NCBI RefSeq assembly: GCF_014650455.1
Contig: NZ_BMUZ01000003.1
Location: 496,001-560,000 of the forward strand
DNA: 64,000 nt
Source of the DNA: Streptomyces xanthochromogenes
Lineage (GTDB): Bacteria; Actinomycetota; Actinomycetes; Streptomycetales; Streptomycetaceae
Direction of reading: 5' to 3'
Shown here: piece after piece, positions 23,879-32,316 of the stretch
Numbering within the stretch: position 1 is the first letter of the stretch
Layout: every line of letters begins with the position of its first letter
Position numbers and translations under genes: made by a program
Notes under the pieces: model-generated
The model's database searches: none
What the model was told of the DNA's origin: nothing
Seen by the model: only the letters and a program-made list of their open reading frames with translations

Positions 23879-24706
23879 TCAGGCAGCAGGCGAGTTCGGG
23901 GCTGCCAGGGCGCTCGGCGTGCATCCGGCGAAGGCCAGTACGTCGCGATGGAGGTGGGGCTGGTCCACGTATCCGCAGGCCAGCGCGACATCGGCAGGGT
24001 TCTCGCCCGCGCGGAGCGCGCGGGCGGCGTGATCGAAGCGGACCAGCATGGCCGCGCGCTTGGGGGTCAGACCGATCTGGGCGCTGAACCTGGACCACAG
24101 CCGTTTGCGGCTCCAGCCGCAGGACGCGGCGAGTTCGTCGACCCGGACCACGCCTCGGCAGGCCACGATGCGGTCCCAGACCGCCGCGATCTCAGGCGCC
24201 ATGGAGGGCCCTCCGGCGGCCCGGTCCAGGAGGAACTCGTCGACCAGGACGAGACGCCGCTGCCAGGCCGTGCTCTCCGCAAGCTGCTCACGGAGGCGTT
24301 GTCCGGGTCGTCCCCACAGGTCGTCGAGGCTGATGGCCGGCCGGTCGAGTTCGCTCGGGGAGACACCCAGCAACGCGTACGCGGCGGACGGCGACAAGCG
24401 CATTTCGATGCACTCGACCCGCTCGCCGCGTACGCGTGCCCGACCGGGCGACAACGGGGAGACGAAGGCACACAGGGACCGCTCCCCGCGGTCGTCCTCG
24501 ACCACGAGCGGGTCGTCGCCAAGACCGATGACGACGACCACGGAAGGCTGTGCCAGCACCTGCTTGTCCAGGCCCACGGCGATGCGGTCACGGAACCCGG
24601 CCATCCGGACGCCGCAGAGGGACGCGCCGCCGAGGGGGTGGGCAACCTCCCAGCCCGCCGCGGCGTCGTGGTCCGGAGCCGCCGGACCCGTTTCGTATCG
24701 GTGCAT
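23879..24706 (-). CDS. AraC-family transcriptional regulator
   Basis: This 275-residue protein has an N-terminal effector-type half (VAHPLGGASLCGVRMAGFRD, LDKQVLAQPSVVVVIGLGDD) and a C-terminal double HTH: VRVDELAASCGWSRKRLWSR, FSAQIGLTPKRAAMLVRFDH, then PADVALACGYVDQPHLHRDV. The pattern is normal for AraC activators. ATG 24706 was chosen; an in-frame GTG at 24724 is possible. It is read toward the O-methyltransferase gene, with its likely binding repeats in between. Confidence 0.85.
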   Translation of the reverse strand: MHRYETGPAAPDHDAAAGWEVAHPLGGASLCGVRMAGFRDRIAVGLDKQVLAQPSVVVVIGLGDDPLVVEDDRGERSLCAFVSPLSPGRARVRGERVECIEMRLSPSAAYALLGVSPSELDRPAISLDDLWGRPGQRLREQLAESTAWQRRLVLVDEFLLDRAAGGPSMAPEIAAVWDRIVACRGVVRVDELAASCGWSRKRLWSRFSAQIGLTPKRAAMLVRFDHAARALRAGENPADVALACGYVDQPHLHRDVLAFAGCTPSALAAPNSPAA

Positions 24707-24803
24707 GCCCCTACGGTCGCCCACTTCGACGGTCCTGTCTTGGACGAAAGTTCCCCCGCCGTTCCGGAGGGCACCGACGGGACCGTCGAAGATCTGCTTG
24801 CTT

Positions 24804-24850
24804 GGGCTTGCCCGGTCCTGCTTGGGCCTGCCCGCTATTTGGGCTTGCCC
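24804..24850. repeat. Three GGGCYTGCCC hairpin repeats after the fasciclin gene
   Basis: GGGCTTGCCC (24804-24813), GGGCCTGCCC (24824-24833) and GGGCTTGCCC (24841-24850) are near-identical small palindromes within a longer CTTGGGCTTGCCCGG unit. They start 5 bp beyond the fasciclin stop on the minus strand and may end or stabilise its transcript. Confidence 0.65.
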
Positions 24851-24854
24851 GGAC

Positions 24855-25505
24855 CTACTTGGGCATCAGGACCGTGTCGATGATGTAGACGGTGGCGTTG
24901 GCCGTCGGCACGTTGCCGCAGACCACGCCGGCGCTGTCGTTCACCTTGTACTCGGTCCCGGAGCCGGCGGTGGTGACCTTGCTCTTCTCCAGGGTGTCGA
25001 ACGAGCCGTTCTCCAGCTGCTTGGGCGTGACCTTCTGGCCCACGACGTGGTACGTGAGGATCTTGGTAAGGGTGGCCTTGTCGTTGAGGACCTTGTCCAG
25101 GTCGGCCTTCGGGATCTTCGCGAAGGCGTCGTTGGTCGGCGCGAACACGGTGATGTTCTGGGCGTTGTTGAGGGTGTCGACCAGACCGGCCTTCTTGACG
25201 GCGGCGACCAGGGTCGACAGCGCCGGGTTGTGCGAGGCGGCGGTCGCGACCGGGTCCTTGGCCATGCCGTCGAACGAGCCCGCACCGTCCTTCGGCACGG
25301 ACGCGCACGCGGTGCCGAACGGCTTGTCCGTCATGGACGCGTCGTCGCCCGCGGACGACTGCGCGGCCGGAGGCGCGGCGGCCTCGGAGGACGAAGAGGA
25401 GCTGTCCTTCTTGCTGTCGCTGCCGCCACAGGCACTGAGCACGAGCGGGAGGACGGCAGCGGCGGTGACGGCGATGGTGGCACGGCGGATACGCAGGGCG
25501 TTCAT
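24855..25505 (-). CDS. Secreted fasciclin-domain (FAS1) lipoprotein
   Basis: This 216-residue protein has a signal peptide and lipobox (AVLPLVLSAC, Cys about residue 27), then a Ser/Ala-rich spacer and one FAS1 domain. NITVFAPTNDAFAKIPKADL and LTYHVVGQKVTPKQL are the two FAS1 signature regions, and the end VYIIDTVLMPK closes the fold. FAS1 proteins mediate adhesion. ATG 25505 follows AGGAGAAGT. The gene lies 101 bp downstream of a membrane molybdopterin oxidoreductase; the two are probably co-transcribed. Confidence 0.92.
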   Translation of the reverse strand: MNALRIRRATIAVTAAAVLPLVLSACGGSDSKKDSSSSSSEAAAPPAAQSSAGDDASMTDKPFGTACASVPKDGAGSFDGMAKDPVATAASHNPALSTLVAAVKKAGLVDTLNNAQNITVFAPTNDAFAKIPKADLDKVLNDKATLTKILTYHVVGQKVTPKQLENGSFDTLEKSKVTTAGSGTEYKVNDSAGVVCGNVPTANATVYIIDTVLMPK

Positions 25506-25606
25506 GACTTCTCCTGTGGAGTGGAATGCGTTGACTTGGAACGGATGCGGAAGTCGACGGGCGGCGGGTGTGTTCGGCGCCGCGTCGGCGTGCGAGTGGT
25601 GCGCGG

Positions 25607-27238
25607 TCAGTCCACGGTGATCACCACCGAGTGCCAGCCGCTCGCACCGTCCGGAATGGTCTGGGTTCGCTGTTCGGTCTGAATCCGGCCGGTGCGGTCG
25701 GTGGCGCGGACCGTCAGCGTGTGGGCCCCCGAGGTGGCCTTCCACGGCAGGGACCACTGACGCCAGGTGTCCGCGGTGTCCTCGGCCGCGAGGTCGGCCG
25801 GTGTCCAGTCGCCGTCATCGACCCGGACCTCGACACGTTCGATCCCCCGGTGCTGCGCCCAGGCGGCCCCGGCGATCATCACGGTGCCGGGCTTCGGGCG
25901 CGCGAACGGCTTCGGGGTGTCGATGCGGGACTCGGTCTTGATGGGCGCCTTCCGGGCCCAGGAACGCTTGACCCAGTAGGAGTCATAGGCGTCGAACGTG
26001 GTCAGCTCCAGGTCTTGGAGCCATTTGCACGCCGAGACGTAGCCGTACAGACCGGGGACGACCATGCGGACCGGGAAGCCGTGCACGAAGGGAAGTGGTT
26101 CGCCGTTCATGCCGAGGGCGAGCATCGCGTCCCGGCCGTCCATGATGTCCTCGACGGGACTGCCGATCGTCATGCCGTCCACCGAGCGGGCCACGAGCTG
26201 ATCCGCCGGACCGCCTCGCGACGGGGGCCGGACCCCGGCCTCCTTGAGGAGGTCGGCCAAGGGCACGCCGATCCAGCGCGCGTTGCCCACGTACGGGCCG
26301 CCGACCTCGTTCGAGACGCACGTCAGCGTGATGTCACGCTCGATCAGCCGGCGTTCGAGGAGGTTCTGGAAGGTGAGTGTCAGTGGACGGCCCACCCCCT
26401 TCCCGTGGATCTTCATCCGCCAGGAGGTGGCATCGACCTTCGGGATCACCAAGGCGGTGTCGACGCGGTAGAAGTCGGCATTGGGGGTGACGAACGGGCT
26501 GATGCCGGCCGTGTGCAGGATCGCTCCGGACGGGATCGGCCGGGCCGGGGAAGCGGGCCTCGGCAGTGTCACCTTGGCGCGTGAGGCAACCGCCCCTTGG
26601 CCACGCGAGTCGTTCAGCGACCGCCCTAGGAGGCCGGCCCCGGAGGAGGCGGCGGCCGCGGCACCGGCCGCGATCACGAACCCACGCCGGTCCCAGCCGA
26701 GGGAACCGTCCGCCACCTCGGCGGCGGAGCCCTCTGCGCCCGGGGACCCCTCAACTCCATTGGCTTCAGGATCAGTTGATGTTCCGCGTCGTAGTGTGAG
26801 CCGTCCGATCAGGAAGTACAGGAGTCCCGCGCCCGCCACCGCTCCGGCCACCGAAGGCAGTGCGTCGGCCAGGCTCGTCGAATCGGGGCGGCCGGTCGCG
26901 GCCAGTGCTCCCACGACACCGAACAACAGCACCCCGGCGGCCCCGGTACGGCGAAGGCGCAGTGCCAGCACGCCGAGCACGAGGGCCAGCAGGGCGAGAA
27001 CGGCCAGAATGCCGAGCTGCAGGACGAGCTTGTCGTTGGTGCCGAAGTGGCGGATCGCCCAGTCCTTCACGGCCGGCGGAGTGCGGTCGATGGAGGCACC
27101 GCCCACCGCGATCACCGGACCGGACTCGGGCCGTACGGCTGCGGAGACCAGCTCCGCTACGGCCAGTGCGGCGAAGCCGGCGAGCAGTCCGGACAGGGCT
27201 GCGAGCGGAAGGCGAATCCCTCTGCTCAGAATTTTCAT
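25607..27238 (-). CDS. Membrane-anchored molybdopterin-dependent (sulfite-oxidase-family) oxidoreductase
   Basis: This 543-residue protein has four N-terminal hydrophobic segments (about residues 10-145), a basic RRGF stretch with a fifth hydrophobic segment, and a large extracytoplasmic domain. ITLTCVSNEVGGPYVGNARW contains the cysteine that ligates molybdenum, and HGFPVRMVVPGLYGYVSACK follows, as in sulfite-oxidase-fold enzymes. The C-terminal 100 residues form the Ig-like dimerisation domain (RVEVRVDDGDWTPADL, HTLTVRATDRTGRIQTEQRT). The substrate is unknown. ATG 27238 was chosen at the start of the first hydrophobic segment. It diverges from a carbonic anhydrase gene. Confidence 0.9.
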   Translation of the reverse strand: MKILSRGIRLPLAALSGLLAGFAALAVAELVSAAVRPESGPVIAVGGASIDRTPPAVKDWAIRHFGTNDKLVLQLGILAVLALLALVLGVLALRLRRTGAAGVLLFGVVGALAATGRPDSTSLADALPSVAGAVAGAGLLYFLIGRLTLRRGTSTDPEANGVEGSPGAEGSAAEVADGSLGWDRRGFVIAAGAAAAASSGAGLLGRSLNDSRGQGAVASRAKVTLPRPASPARPIPSGAILHTAGISPFVTPNADFYRVDTALVIPKVDATSWRMKIHGKGVGRPLTLTFQNLLERRLIERDITLTCVSNEVGGPYVGNARWIGVPLADLLKEAGVRPPSRGGPADQLVARSVDGMTIGSPVEDIMDGRDAMLALGMNGEPLPFVHGFPVRMVVPGLYGYVSACKWLQDLELTTFDAYDSYWVKRSWARKAPIKTESRIDTPKPFARPKPGTVMIAGAAWAQHRGIERVEVRVDDGDWTPADLAAEDTADTWRQWSLPWKATSGAHTLTVRATDRTGRIQTEQRTQTIPDGASGWHSVVITVD

Positions 27239-27399
27239 CACGGCTCCTATTCGGAGCGGGTGGGCAGCCGGATTGGCCACTCACCCATACGAGTTGCTCC
27301 CGGCGCCTCCCGGCACCCCGTCGGGCGGCCCGTGCCGACCGCACGATTCGCGGGGACTCCCGTGAATTGCCTGGCAGGCGGGGTTGTAACCTGCCGCCC

Positions 27400-28041
27400 A
27401 TGACCACAGCGAAGACCCCCACGCCCCGCGCCGCCCTGGAGATGCTCCTGAGCGGGAATCAGCGATTCGTCACCGGTTCACCCGAGCACCCCAACCAGGA
27501 CGCCACGCGTCGTACCGAGGTCGCGCCCGGTCAGAATCCGTTCGCCGTGCTCTTCGGGTGCTCCGATTCGCGGCTGGCCGCCGAGATCATCTTCGACCGT
27601 GGGCTCGGCGACCTGTTCGTGGTGCGCACCGCCGGACACGTCATGGGAGCCGAGGTGCTGGGGAGCATCGAGTACGGCGTGAGCGTGCTCGGCTGCCCGC
27701 TGGTGGTCGTGCTCGGCCATGACGCGTGCGGCGCGGTGGCGGCGGCTCGCTCCGCCGTCCAGAGCGGCACCACCGCCGCCGGTTACGTCCAGGACGTCAT
27801 CGAGCGCGTCACGCCCAGCGTTCTGGCCTCGCAGGCCGCAGGCCACACCGAGGACGAGGAGTTCATCGCGGAGCACATAAGGCACAGCGTCAGCCTGCTG
27901 CTCGACCGCTCCCGGGTGCTCTCGGACGCGGTCGAGGCGGGCACCACGGCGGTGGTGGGCCTTTCCTACCGGCTGGTCGACGGCACGGCCCGCCTGGTCA
28001 TCGCGCGCGGTGTCGAGGTGCCGGAGGGCGCCCGGTCCTGA
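27400..28041 (+). CDS. Beta-carbonic anhydrase
   Basis: This 213-residue protein has the zinc site of beta-class enzymes: Cys in VLFGCSDSRLAAEIIFDRGL, then His and Cys in VVVLGHDACGAVAAARSAV. It interconverts CO2 and bicarbonate. ATG 27400 sits 7 nt after TAACCT, so the message is probably leaderless. The gene ends at a very strong bidirectional hairpin shared with the convergent operon. Confidence 0.94.
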   Translation: MTTAKTPTPRAALEMLLSGNQRFVTGSPEHPNQDATRRTEVAPGQNPFAVLFGCSDSRLAAEIIFDRGLGDLFVVRTAGHVMGAEVLGSIEYGVSVLGCPLVVVLGHDACGAVAAARSAVQSGTTAAGYVQDVIERVTPSVLASQAAGHTEDEEFIAEHIRHSVSLLLDRSRVLSDAVEAGTTAVVGLSYRLVDGTARLVIARGVEVPEGARS

Positions 28042-28046
28042 CGCAC

Positions 28047-28080
28047 CCCCGCCCCCGGCCGTTCGCGGCCGGGGGCGGGG
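28047..28080. terminator. Bidirectional terminator hairpin
   Basis: CCCCGCCCCCGGCC (28047-28060) and GGCCGGGGGCGGGG (28067-28080) are perfect 14-bp arms around a 6-nt loop. It lies between the converging carbonic anhydrase gene and the five-gene lipid operon and can serve both. Confidence 0.88.
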
Positions 28081-28104
28081 CACGGACGAGACGGCTGCCC
28101 GCGG

Positions 28105-28932
28105 TCAGGGGCGGGGCGCGTCCGACACGGGCCGGCGGCGGGGCGGCAGCGGAAAGAAGCCGCTGGTGCGAGCCGCGTAGGCGGAGTATCCGGGGCGGTC
28201 CTTCATGTGCTCCTCCAAGAGCCGCTGCCCGCTGCCGCGGGTGAGCAGGTACGACATCACGAGCGGCGAGAGTACGGACACGGCCGCCGCCTGCCAGGTG
28301 CCGCAGGCCAGGGCGAACAGGCCCCACCAGACGAGGAAGTCGCCGAAGTAGTTGGGGTGGCGGGTCCAGGCCCACAGGCCACGGTCCATGATCCTGCCGT
28401 GCTGCGCCGGGTCGGCCTTGAACCGGGCGAGCTGATAGTCACCGACGCTCTCGAAGACCAGCCCGGCCGCCCACAGCACACCGCCGACCACGGCGGTGGG
28501 CAGCAGCGGCCCGTGCGTGTACTGGGCGGCCTGGACGGGCAGCGAGATCAGCCAGATGAGGGCGCCCTGCAAGAGGTAGATCATCCGCAGGGCGTAGGCG
28601 TTGCGGCTGCCGGGGGCCTTGGACAGCATGCGGTCGTAGCGCGGGTCCTCACCGTGTCCTCGGCCGCGCCAGGCGATGTGGGCGGCAAGGCGCACCCCCC
28701 AGATCACGGTCGCCGACGTCACCAGAAGCCGCCGGGCGTCGTCACCGTGACCGGCCGAGGCCGCACAGGTGACCACGGCCACCACGGCGAAGCCGAGGCC
28801 CCACGCGATGTCGACGACACGATGTAGTCCCTTGACCACCGCGACGGCGAAGGTGACGAGGACGACGGCGAGCGCCGTGACGGCCGTCAGGGCCAGGTTG
28901 TTGGCGAAGGCGTGCCAGGGGAAGCCGGTCAT
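28105..28932 (-). CDS. DUF1295 membrane protein (steroid 5-alpha-reductase-like)
   Basis: This 275-residue protein has six to seven hydrophobic segments and the DUF1295/isoprenylcysteine-methyltransferase-like C-terminus: GLWAWTRHPNYFGDFLVWWG, then a ring of hydrophobic residues and SGQRLLEEHMKDRPGYSAYA. These sequences place it in the steroid-reductase-like NADPH membrane enzymes. It is the last gene of the operon, and its ATG overlaps the preceding stop by 4 bp. A role in reducing or remodelling a modified fatty acyl chain is plausible from the context. Confidence 0.88.
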   Translation of the reverse strand: MTGFPWHAFANNLALTAVTALAVVLVTFAVAVVKGLHRVVDIAWGLGFAVVAVVTCAASAGHGDDARRLLVTSATVIWGVRLAAHIAWRGRGHGEDPRYDRMLSKAPGSRNAYALRMIYLLQGALIWLISLPVQAAQYTHGPLLPTAVVGGVLWAAGLVFESVGDYQLARFKADPAQHGRIMDRGLWAWTRHPNYFGDFLVWWGLFALACGTWQAAAVSVLSPLVMSYLLTRGSGQRLLEEHMKDRPGYSAYAARTSGFFPLPPRRRPVSDAPRP

Positions 28933-30257
28933 CGTGTCTCCCGCGGCCGGTACCAGTCGTGCAGAGTGGCGGGCATGCTCGCCACGTCGTCCGTGCCGGG
29001 ACGTACGGCGAGGATCTGGTCGACGCCCATGCGGCGCTCGGCGAACGCGAGGCCTCCGCCGGCCAGATACAGCCGCCAGACCCGGGCCGTCTCCACCCCG
29101 GCCAGGGCCACGAAGTCGGCCCAGCGCCCCTCCAGGGTGGCGTACCAGGCGGCGATGGTGCGGACGTAGTGCTCGCGCAGCGATTCCACGGCCCACACGT
29201 CGAGCCCGGCGTTCTCCAGGAGGGAGACGGTGTCTCCCAGCGGCCGCATGTGCATGTCCGGAGCGATGTAGGACTCGATGAACGCGCCGCCGCCGGGGGC
29301 GGTTCCGGTGCGTGACATCTGCTGGACCAGCAGTCGGCCGCCGGGGCGCAGCAGGGCGTGCAGGCGCCCGGCGAAGGCCGGGTACTGCGCCGCACCGACG
29401 TGTTCGCCCATCTCGATGGCGCAGACGGCGTCGTAGTCGGCGCCCGTGATGTCCCGATAGTGCCGCAGGTGCACCTTCACCAGGTCGTCGAGTCCGCGTT
29501 CGCGGACGCGGGCGGCGACGAAGTCGCGCTGCTCCCGGGACAGGGTGACCGCGGTGACGCGGGCGCCGAAGTGCTGGGCCGCGTGCAGGGACAGGCTTCC
29601 CCAGCCGCAGCCGACGTCCAGGAGTCGGGTGCCGGGGGCCAGGGCCAGCTTGCGGCAGATCAGTTCCAGCTTGTCGTGCTGCGCCTCGGCCAGTCCGTAG
29701 TGCGGGTCGTCGGGGCGGGTCCAGTAGGCGCAGGAGTACGCCATGGACTCGTCCAGGAGCAGCGCGTACCAGTCGTTGGACAGGTCGTAGTGGTGGCTGA
29801 TCGCCGCCCGGTCCCGGTCGGTGGTGTGCGGCCGGCCGCGCAGTCGGGCCTGGCGGGCGCCGGGGGCGGGCGGGCGCGGGCCGATGGCACCGCAGCGGAG
29901 CGCGGTGAGCGCGGCGGCGAGACGGCGGTGCGGCACCTTGCGGTGGGGCCCCGGTCCCCGGTCGCGGACCGCGCGCCACACGGCGCTGAGCCCGGTAGTG
30001 AGGTCGCCCTCGATGTCGAGGTCGCCCGCGATGTAAGCCTGGGCCAGGCCCAGTTCACCGGGCTGCCACAGCAGTCGACGCAGGGCGCGCGGTGAACGCA
30101 GCACCACCGTGGGCGCCACCGCGGGCCCGGCTTCGCTGCCGTCCCAGGCCCGTAGCCGTACCGGCATGCCACCCAGATATCCCTCGACGACCTCGGCCAG
30201 ACGGGGTGCCAGCGGCTTCACCGGTGCGGACGGCTTCACAGCTGCCGACGGCTTCAT
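28929..30257 (-). CDS. Cyclopropane-fatty-acyl-phospholipid synthase-like methyltransferase (copy 2)
   Basis: This 442-residue protein has the CFA synthase layout: an N-terminal lipid-binding-like region and a SAM methyltransferase core (HHYDLSNDWYALLLDESM, LLDVGCGWGSLSLHAAQHFG). Compared by eye with E. coli Cfa, the bicarbonate-site residues are kept at Cys139 (YSCAYW), Glu239 (GEHVG) and Tyr317 (EHYVRT), but His266 is Gln (LLVQQMS). It probably methylates unsaturated acyl chains, with an outcome that may differ from a cyclopropane. ATG 30257 overlaps the stop of the preceding gene. Confidence 0.88.
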   Translation of the reverse strand: MKPSAAVKPSAPVKPLAPRLAEVVEGYLGGMPVRLRAWDGSEAGPAVAPTVVLRSPRALRRLLWQPGELGLAQAYIAGDLDIEGDLTTGLSAVWRAVRDRGPGPHRKVPHRRLAAALTALRCGAIGPRPPAPGARQARLRGRPHTTDRDRAAISHHYDLSNDWYALLLDESMAYSCAYWTRPDDPHYGLAEAQHDKLELICRKLALAPGTRLLDVGCGWGSLSLHAAQHFGARVTAVTLSREQRDFVAARVRERGLDDLVKVHLRHYRDITGADYDAVCAIEMGEHVGAAQYPAFAGRLHALLRPGGRLLVQQMSRTGTAPGGGAFIESYIAPDMHMRPLGDTVSLLENAGLDVWAVESLREHYVRTIAAWYATLEGRWADFVALAGVETARVWRLYLAGGGLAFAERRMGVDQILAVRPGTDDVASMPATLHDWYRPRETR

Positions 30258-31531
30258 CGGGCACCCGCCTTCGCGAGCACGATCTGGTGGACGTCCAGGT
30301 AGCGGGCCCGGAATCCGGCTTCGGAATAGGCGAGGTAGAACTCCCACATCCGGGCGAAGACGGCGTCGAAGCCGAGGGCCGCGACCTGTTCGCGCTGCGC
30401 GTTGAAGCGTTCTCGCCACAGTCGCAGGGTCTCGGCGTAGTGCGCTCCGTACGCGTCGTCGTGGACCGTCGCGAGGCCTGCCGCCCGGGCTGCCTGGTCC
30501 ACGGCTTCGACGGAGGGGATGAGCCCGCCGGGGAAGATGTACTTGTGGATCCAGGTGTAGGTGTCACGGGTGGCCAGCATGCGCTCGTGGGGCATGGTGA
30601 TGGCCTGCAGTACGATCCGGCCGCCGGGGGCCAGCCGGCCGGACAGGGTGTCGAAGTAGACGGGCCAGTACTCCTCGCCGACGGCCTCGATCATCTCGAC
30701 GCTGACGATGGCGTCGAAGTCACCCGTCACCTGCCGGTAGTCGCACAGCTCGACGCTGACGCGGTCCGCGTGGCCGGCCGCTTCGATGCGCCCGATCGCG
30801 TAGGCGCGCTGTTCCCGGGAGAGGGTCACGGTCTTCACCCGGGCTCCTCGTTCCGCCGCGCGCAGGGCGAGCTCGCCCCAGCCCGTGCCGATCTCCAACA
30901 GGCGTGTCCCTTCGCCGACTTGGGCCAGATCGAGCAGCCGGTCGATCTTGCGGTGCTGGGCGTCCGCCAGCTTCGGCCACTGCGCGGGAAAGCCTCGGAA
31001 CACGGCGGCGGAGTACGTCATGGTCTCGTCGAGGAACAGGGCGAACAGGTCGTTGGACAGGTCGTAGTGCCGGCTGATGTTCGCCCGCGCCCCGTGCAGC
31101 GTGTTGCGCTGCGGGGCCGGGTGACGCCGCGCCCAGAGCCCGCGCAGGCTCTGGAGCGGGCGCGGCACGAGCGAGGCCACGTTCGCTGCCAGGACGGTGA
31201 GGACGTCGACCAGGTCGTCGGTGTCCCACTCCCCCGCCATGTAGGACTCGCCGAACCCGATGAGCCCGTCGGTGCCGAGACGGCGGAAGAACGCCTGCGG
31301 GTCGTGCACCTTGACGAGCGGTCCCTGGTCGCCGGTGTGCGGGGCGCCGCCCAGCTCCACCCGCAACGGCAGTCGGCCGAGCGCCCGCCGCACGATCCAC
31401 TCGGCCACCCACGTCCGAGCCGGCGAACTGCGGGGCACCCTGGCCACGTCGGGCCACCGGGACGCGTCCACCCGCACACGCGGTGCGGGGGTCGTGCTCC
31501 GGTCGTCCGGGTACGAGACAGCGGCCTTCAC
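30254..31531 (-). CDS. Cyclopropane-fatty-acyl-phospholipid synthase-like methyltransferase (copy 1)
   Basis: This 425-residue CFA-family methyltransferase has SRHYDLSNDLFALFLDETMT and the SAM motif LLEIGTGWGELALRAAERGA. Against E. coli Cfa, Cys139 is Ala (TYSAAVF), the His after Glu239 is Ala (IEAVG), His266 is Gln (IVLQAIT), and Tyr317 is kept (AHYAETL). With this active site it is unlikely to be a standard cyclopropane synthase. The GTG 31531 start overlaps the DUF1365 stop by 4 bp, and its own stop overlaps copy 2. The two copies are clearly diverged, so the pair is old. Confidence 0.88.
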   Translation of the reverse strand: MKAAVSYPDDRSTTPAPRVRVDASRWPDVARVPRSSPARTWVAEWIVRRALGRLPLRVELGGAPHTGDQGPLVKVHDPQAFFRRLGTDGLIGFGESYMAGEWDTDDLVDVLTVLAANVASLVPRPLQSLRGLWARRHPAPQRNTLHGARANISRHYDLSNDLFALFLDETMTYSAAVFRGFPAQWPKLADAQHRKIDRLLDLAQVGEGTRLLEIGTGWGELALRAAERGARVKTVTLSREQRAYAIGRIEAAGHADRVSVELCDYRQVTGDFDAIVSVEMIEAVGEEYWPVYFDTLSGRLAPGGRIVLQAITMPHERMLATRDTYTWIHKYIFPGGLIPSVEAVDQAARAAGLATVHDDAYGAHYAETLRLWRERFNAQREQVAALGFDAVFARMWEFYLAYSEAGFRARYLDVHQIVLAKAGAR

Positions 31532-32316
31532 TTCATGCCCTCCTGGAGACAGTGACGGGGTCGGGGTTGGACGGGCAGCCGGCGCAGGAACAGCCACAGG
31601 CCGTGGCGGCGGATGCCGATCGACACGGCGGCCGTCGACCACGGGTGCCGGAGTGCGGCCGCGAGCAGCCGCCCGGGCGTCGCCCCGGTGCGTACGCCGC
31701 GCACGGTGGCGGTGAACGGGCGCTCGTCGCCGCGTCGCAGTTGCACGCTCAGTTCAAGCCTCGCGCCGGGCTCGGGCAGCCGCATCCGGTAGGCGCCGTC
31801 GACGGGGAAGAACGGCGAGACGTAGAACTCCTTGGCCACCGAGGCCGCACCCTGTTCGTCGGTGCGCAGCAGATAGCAGTGGCGTTCGCCGTAGGTGTTG
31901 TGGACCTCGGCCACCACGGCCCGGAGGTCGCCCTCTGGCCCGTAACACCAGTACAGCGTGAGGGGGTTGAACACATGGCCCAGCACGCGTGCGTGGCCGA
32001 GCATGAGAACCCGGCCGCCTTCCAGGTGCGTGCCGTGCACGGCGAGGAAACGGTCGAGGCCGCCCCGCAGTGAGGGTTCGGTGCCGCCGAAGTGGTCGCG
32101 GGCGTCGAACCGGGCGAGCGGGCGCAGCGGACGCGGCAGGACGGGCAGCTCGTCGAGGTCGACGAGCCACAGGTAGGTGCGGTTGCGGAAGGAGTGCCGC
32201 AGCGGGACGGTCCGCGCGTGGGAGACCACGCATTCGTAGAGGGCGGGGGCTACCGGTGCGGGGGCCTCCGGCGCGCGTGCCGGACCCGGCGTCGGGTCCA
32301 GGGCCGGGGCGGTCAC
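31528..32316 (-). CDS. DUF1365 domain protein
   Basis: This 262-residue protein starts at GTG 32316. It is one DUF1365 domain: ALYECVVSHARTVPLRHSFR, then GGRVLMLGHARVLGHVFNPL, TLYWCYGPEGDLRAVVAEVH and NTYGERHCYLL. The biochemical role is unproven; the domain is found with CFA-family methyltransferases and amine-oxidase-like flavoproteins in many bacteria. Both ends overlap neighbours by 4 bp, which points to a fixed complex or pathway. Confidence 0.9.
   Translation of the reverse strand: MTAPALDPTPGPARAPEAPAPVAPALYECVVSHARTVPLRHSFRNRTYLWLVDLDELPVLPRPLRPLARFDARDHFGGTEPSLRGGLDRFLAVHGTHLEGGRVLMLGHARVLGHVFNPLTLYWCYGPEGDLRAVVAEVHNTYGERHCYLLRTDEQGAASVAKEFYVSPFFPVDGAYRMRLPEPGARLELSVQLRRGDERPFTATVRGVRTGATPGRLLAAALRHPWSTAAVSIGIRRHGLWLFLRRLPVQPRPRHCLQEGMK

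Noticed and set aside
23736..23900. Pro/Tyr-rich frame (EPYDPSPVRPGPSYEP) between the O-methyltransferase and AraC genes.
   Set aside because: It follows from the GTACGA direct repeats and runs antisense into the AraC gene; no ribosome site and no conserved domain.
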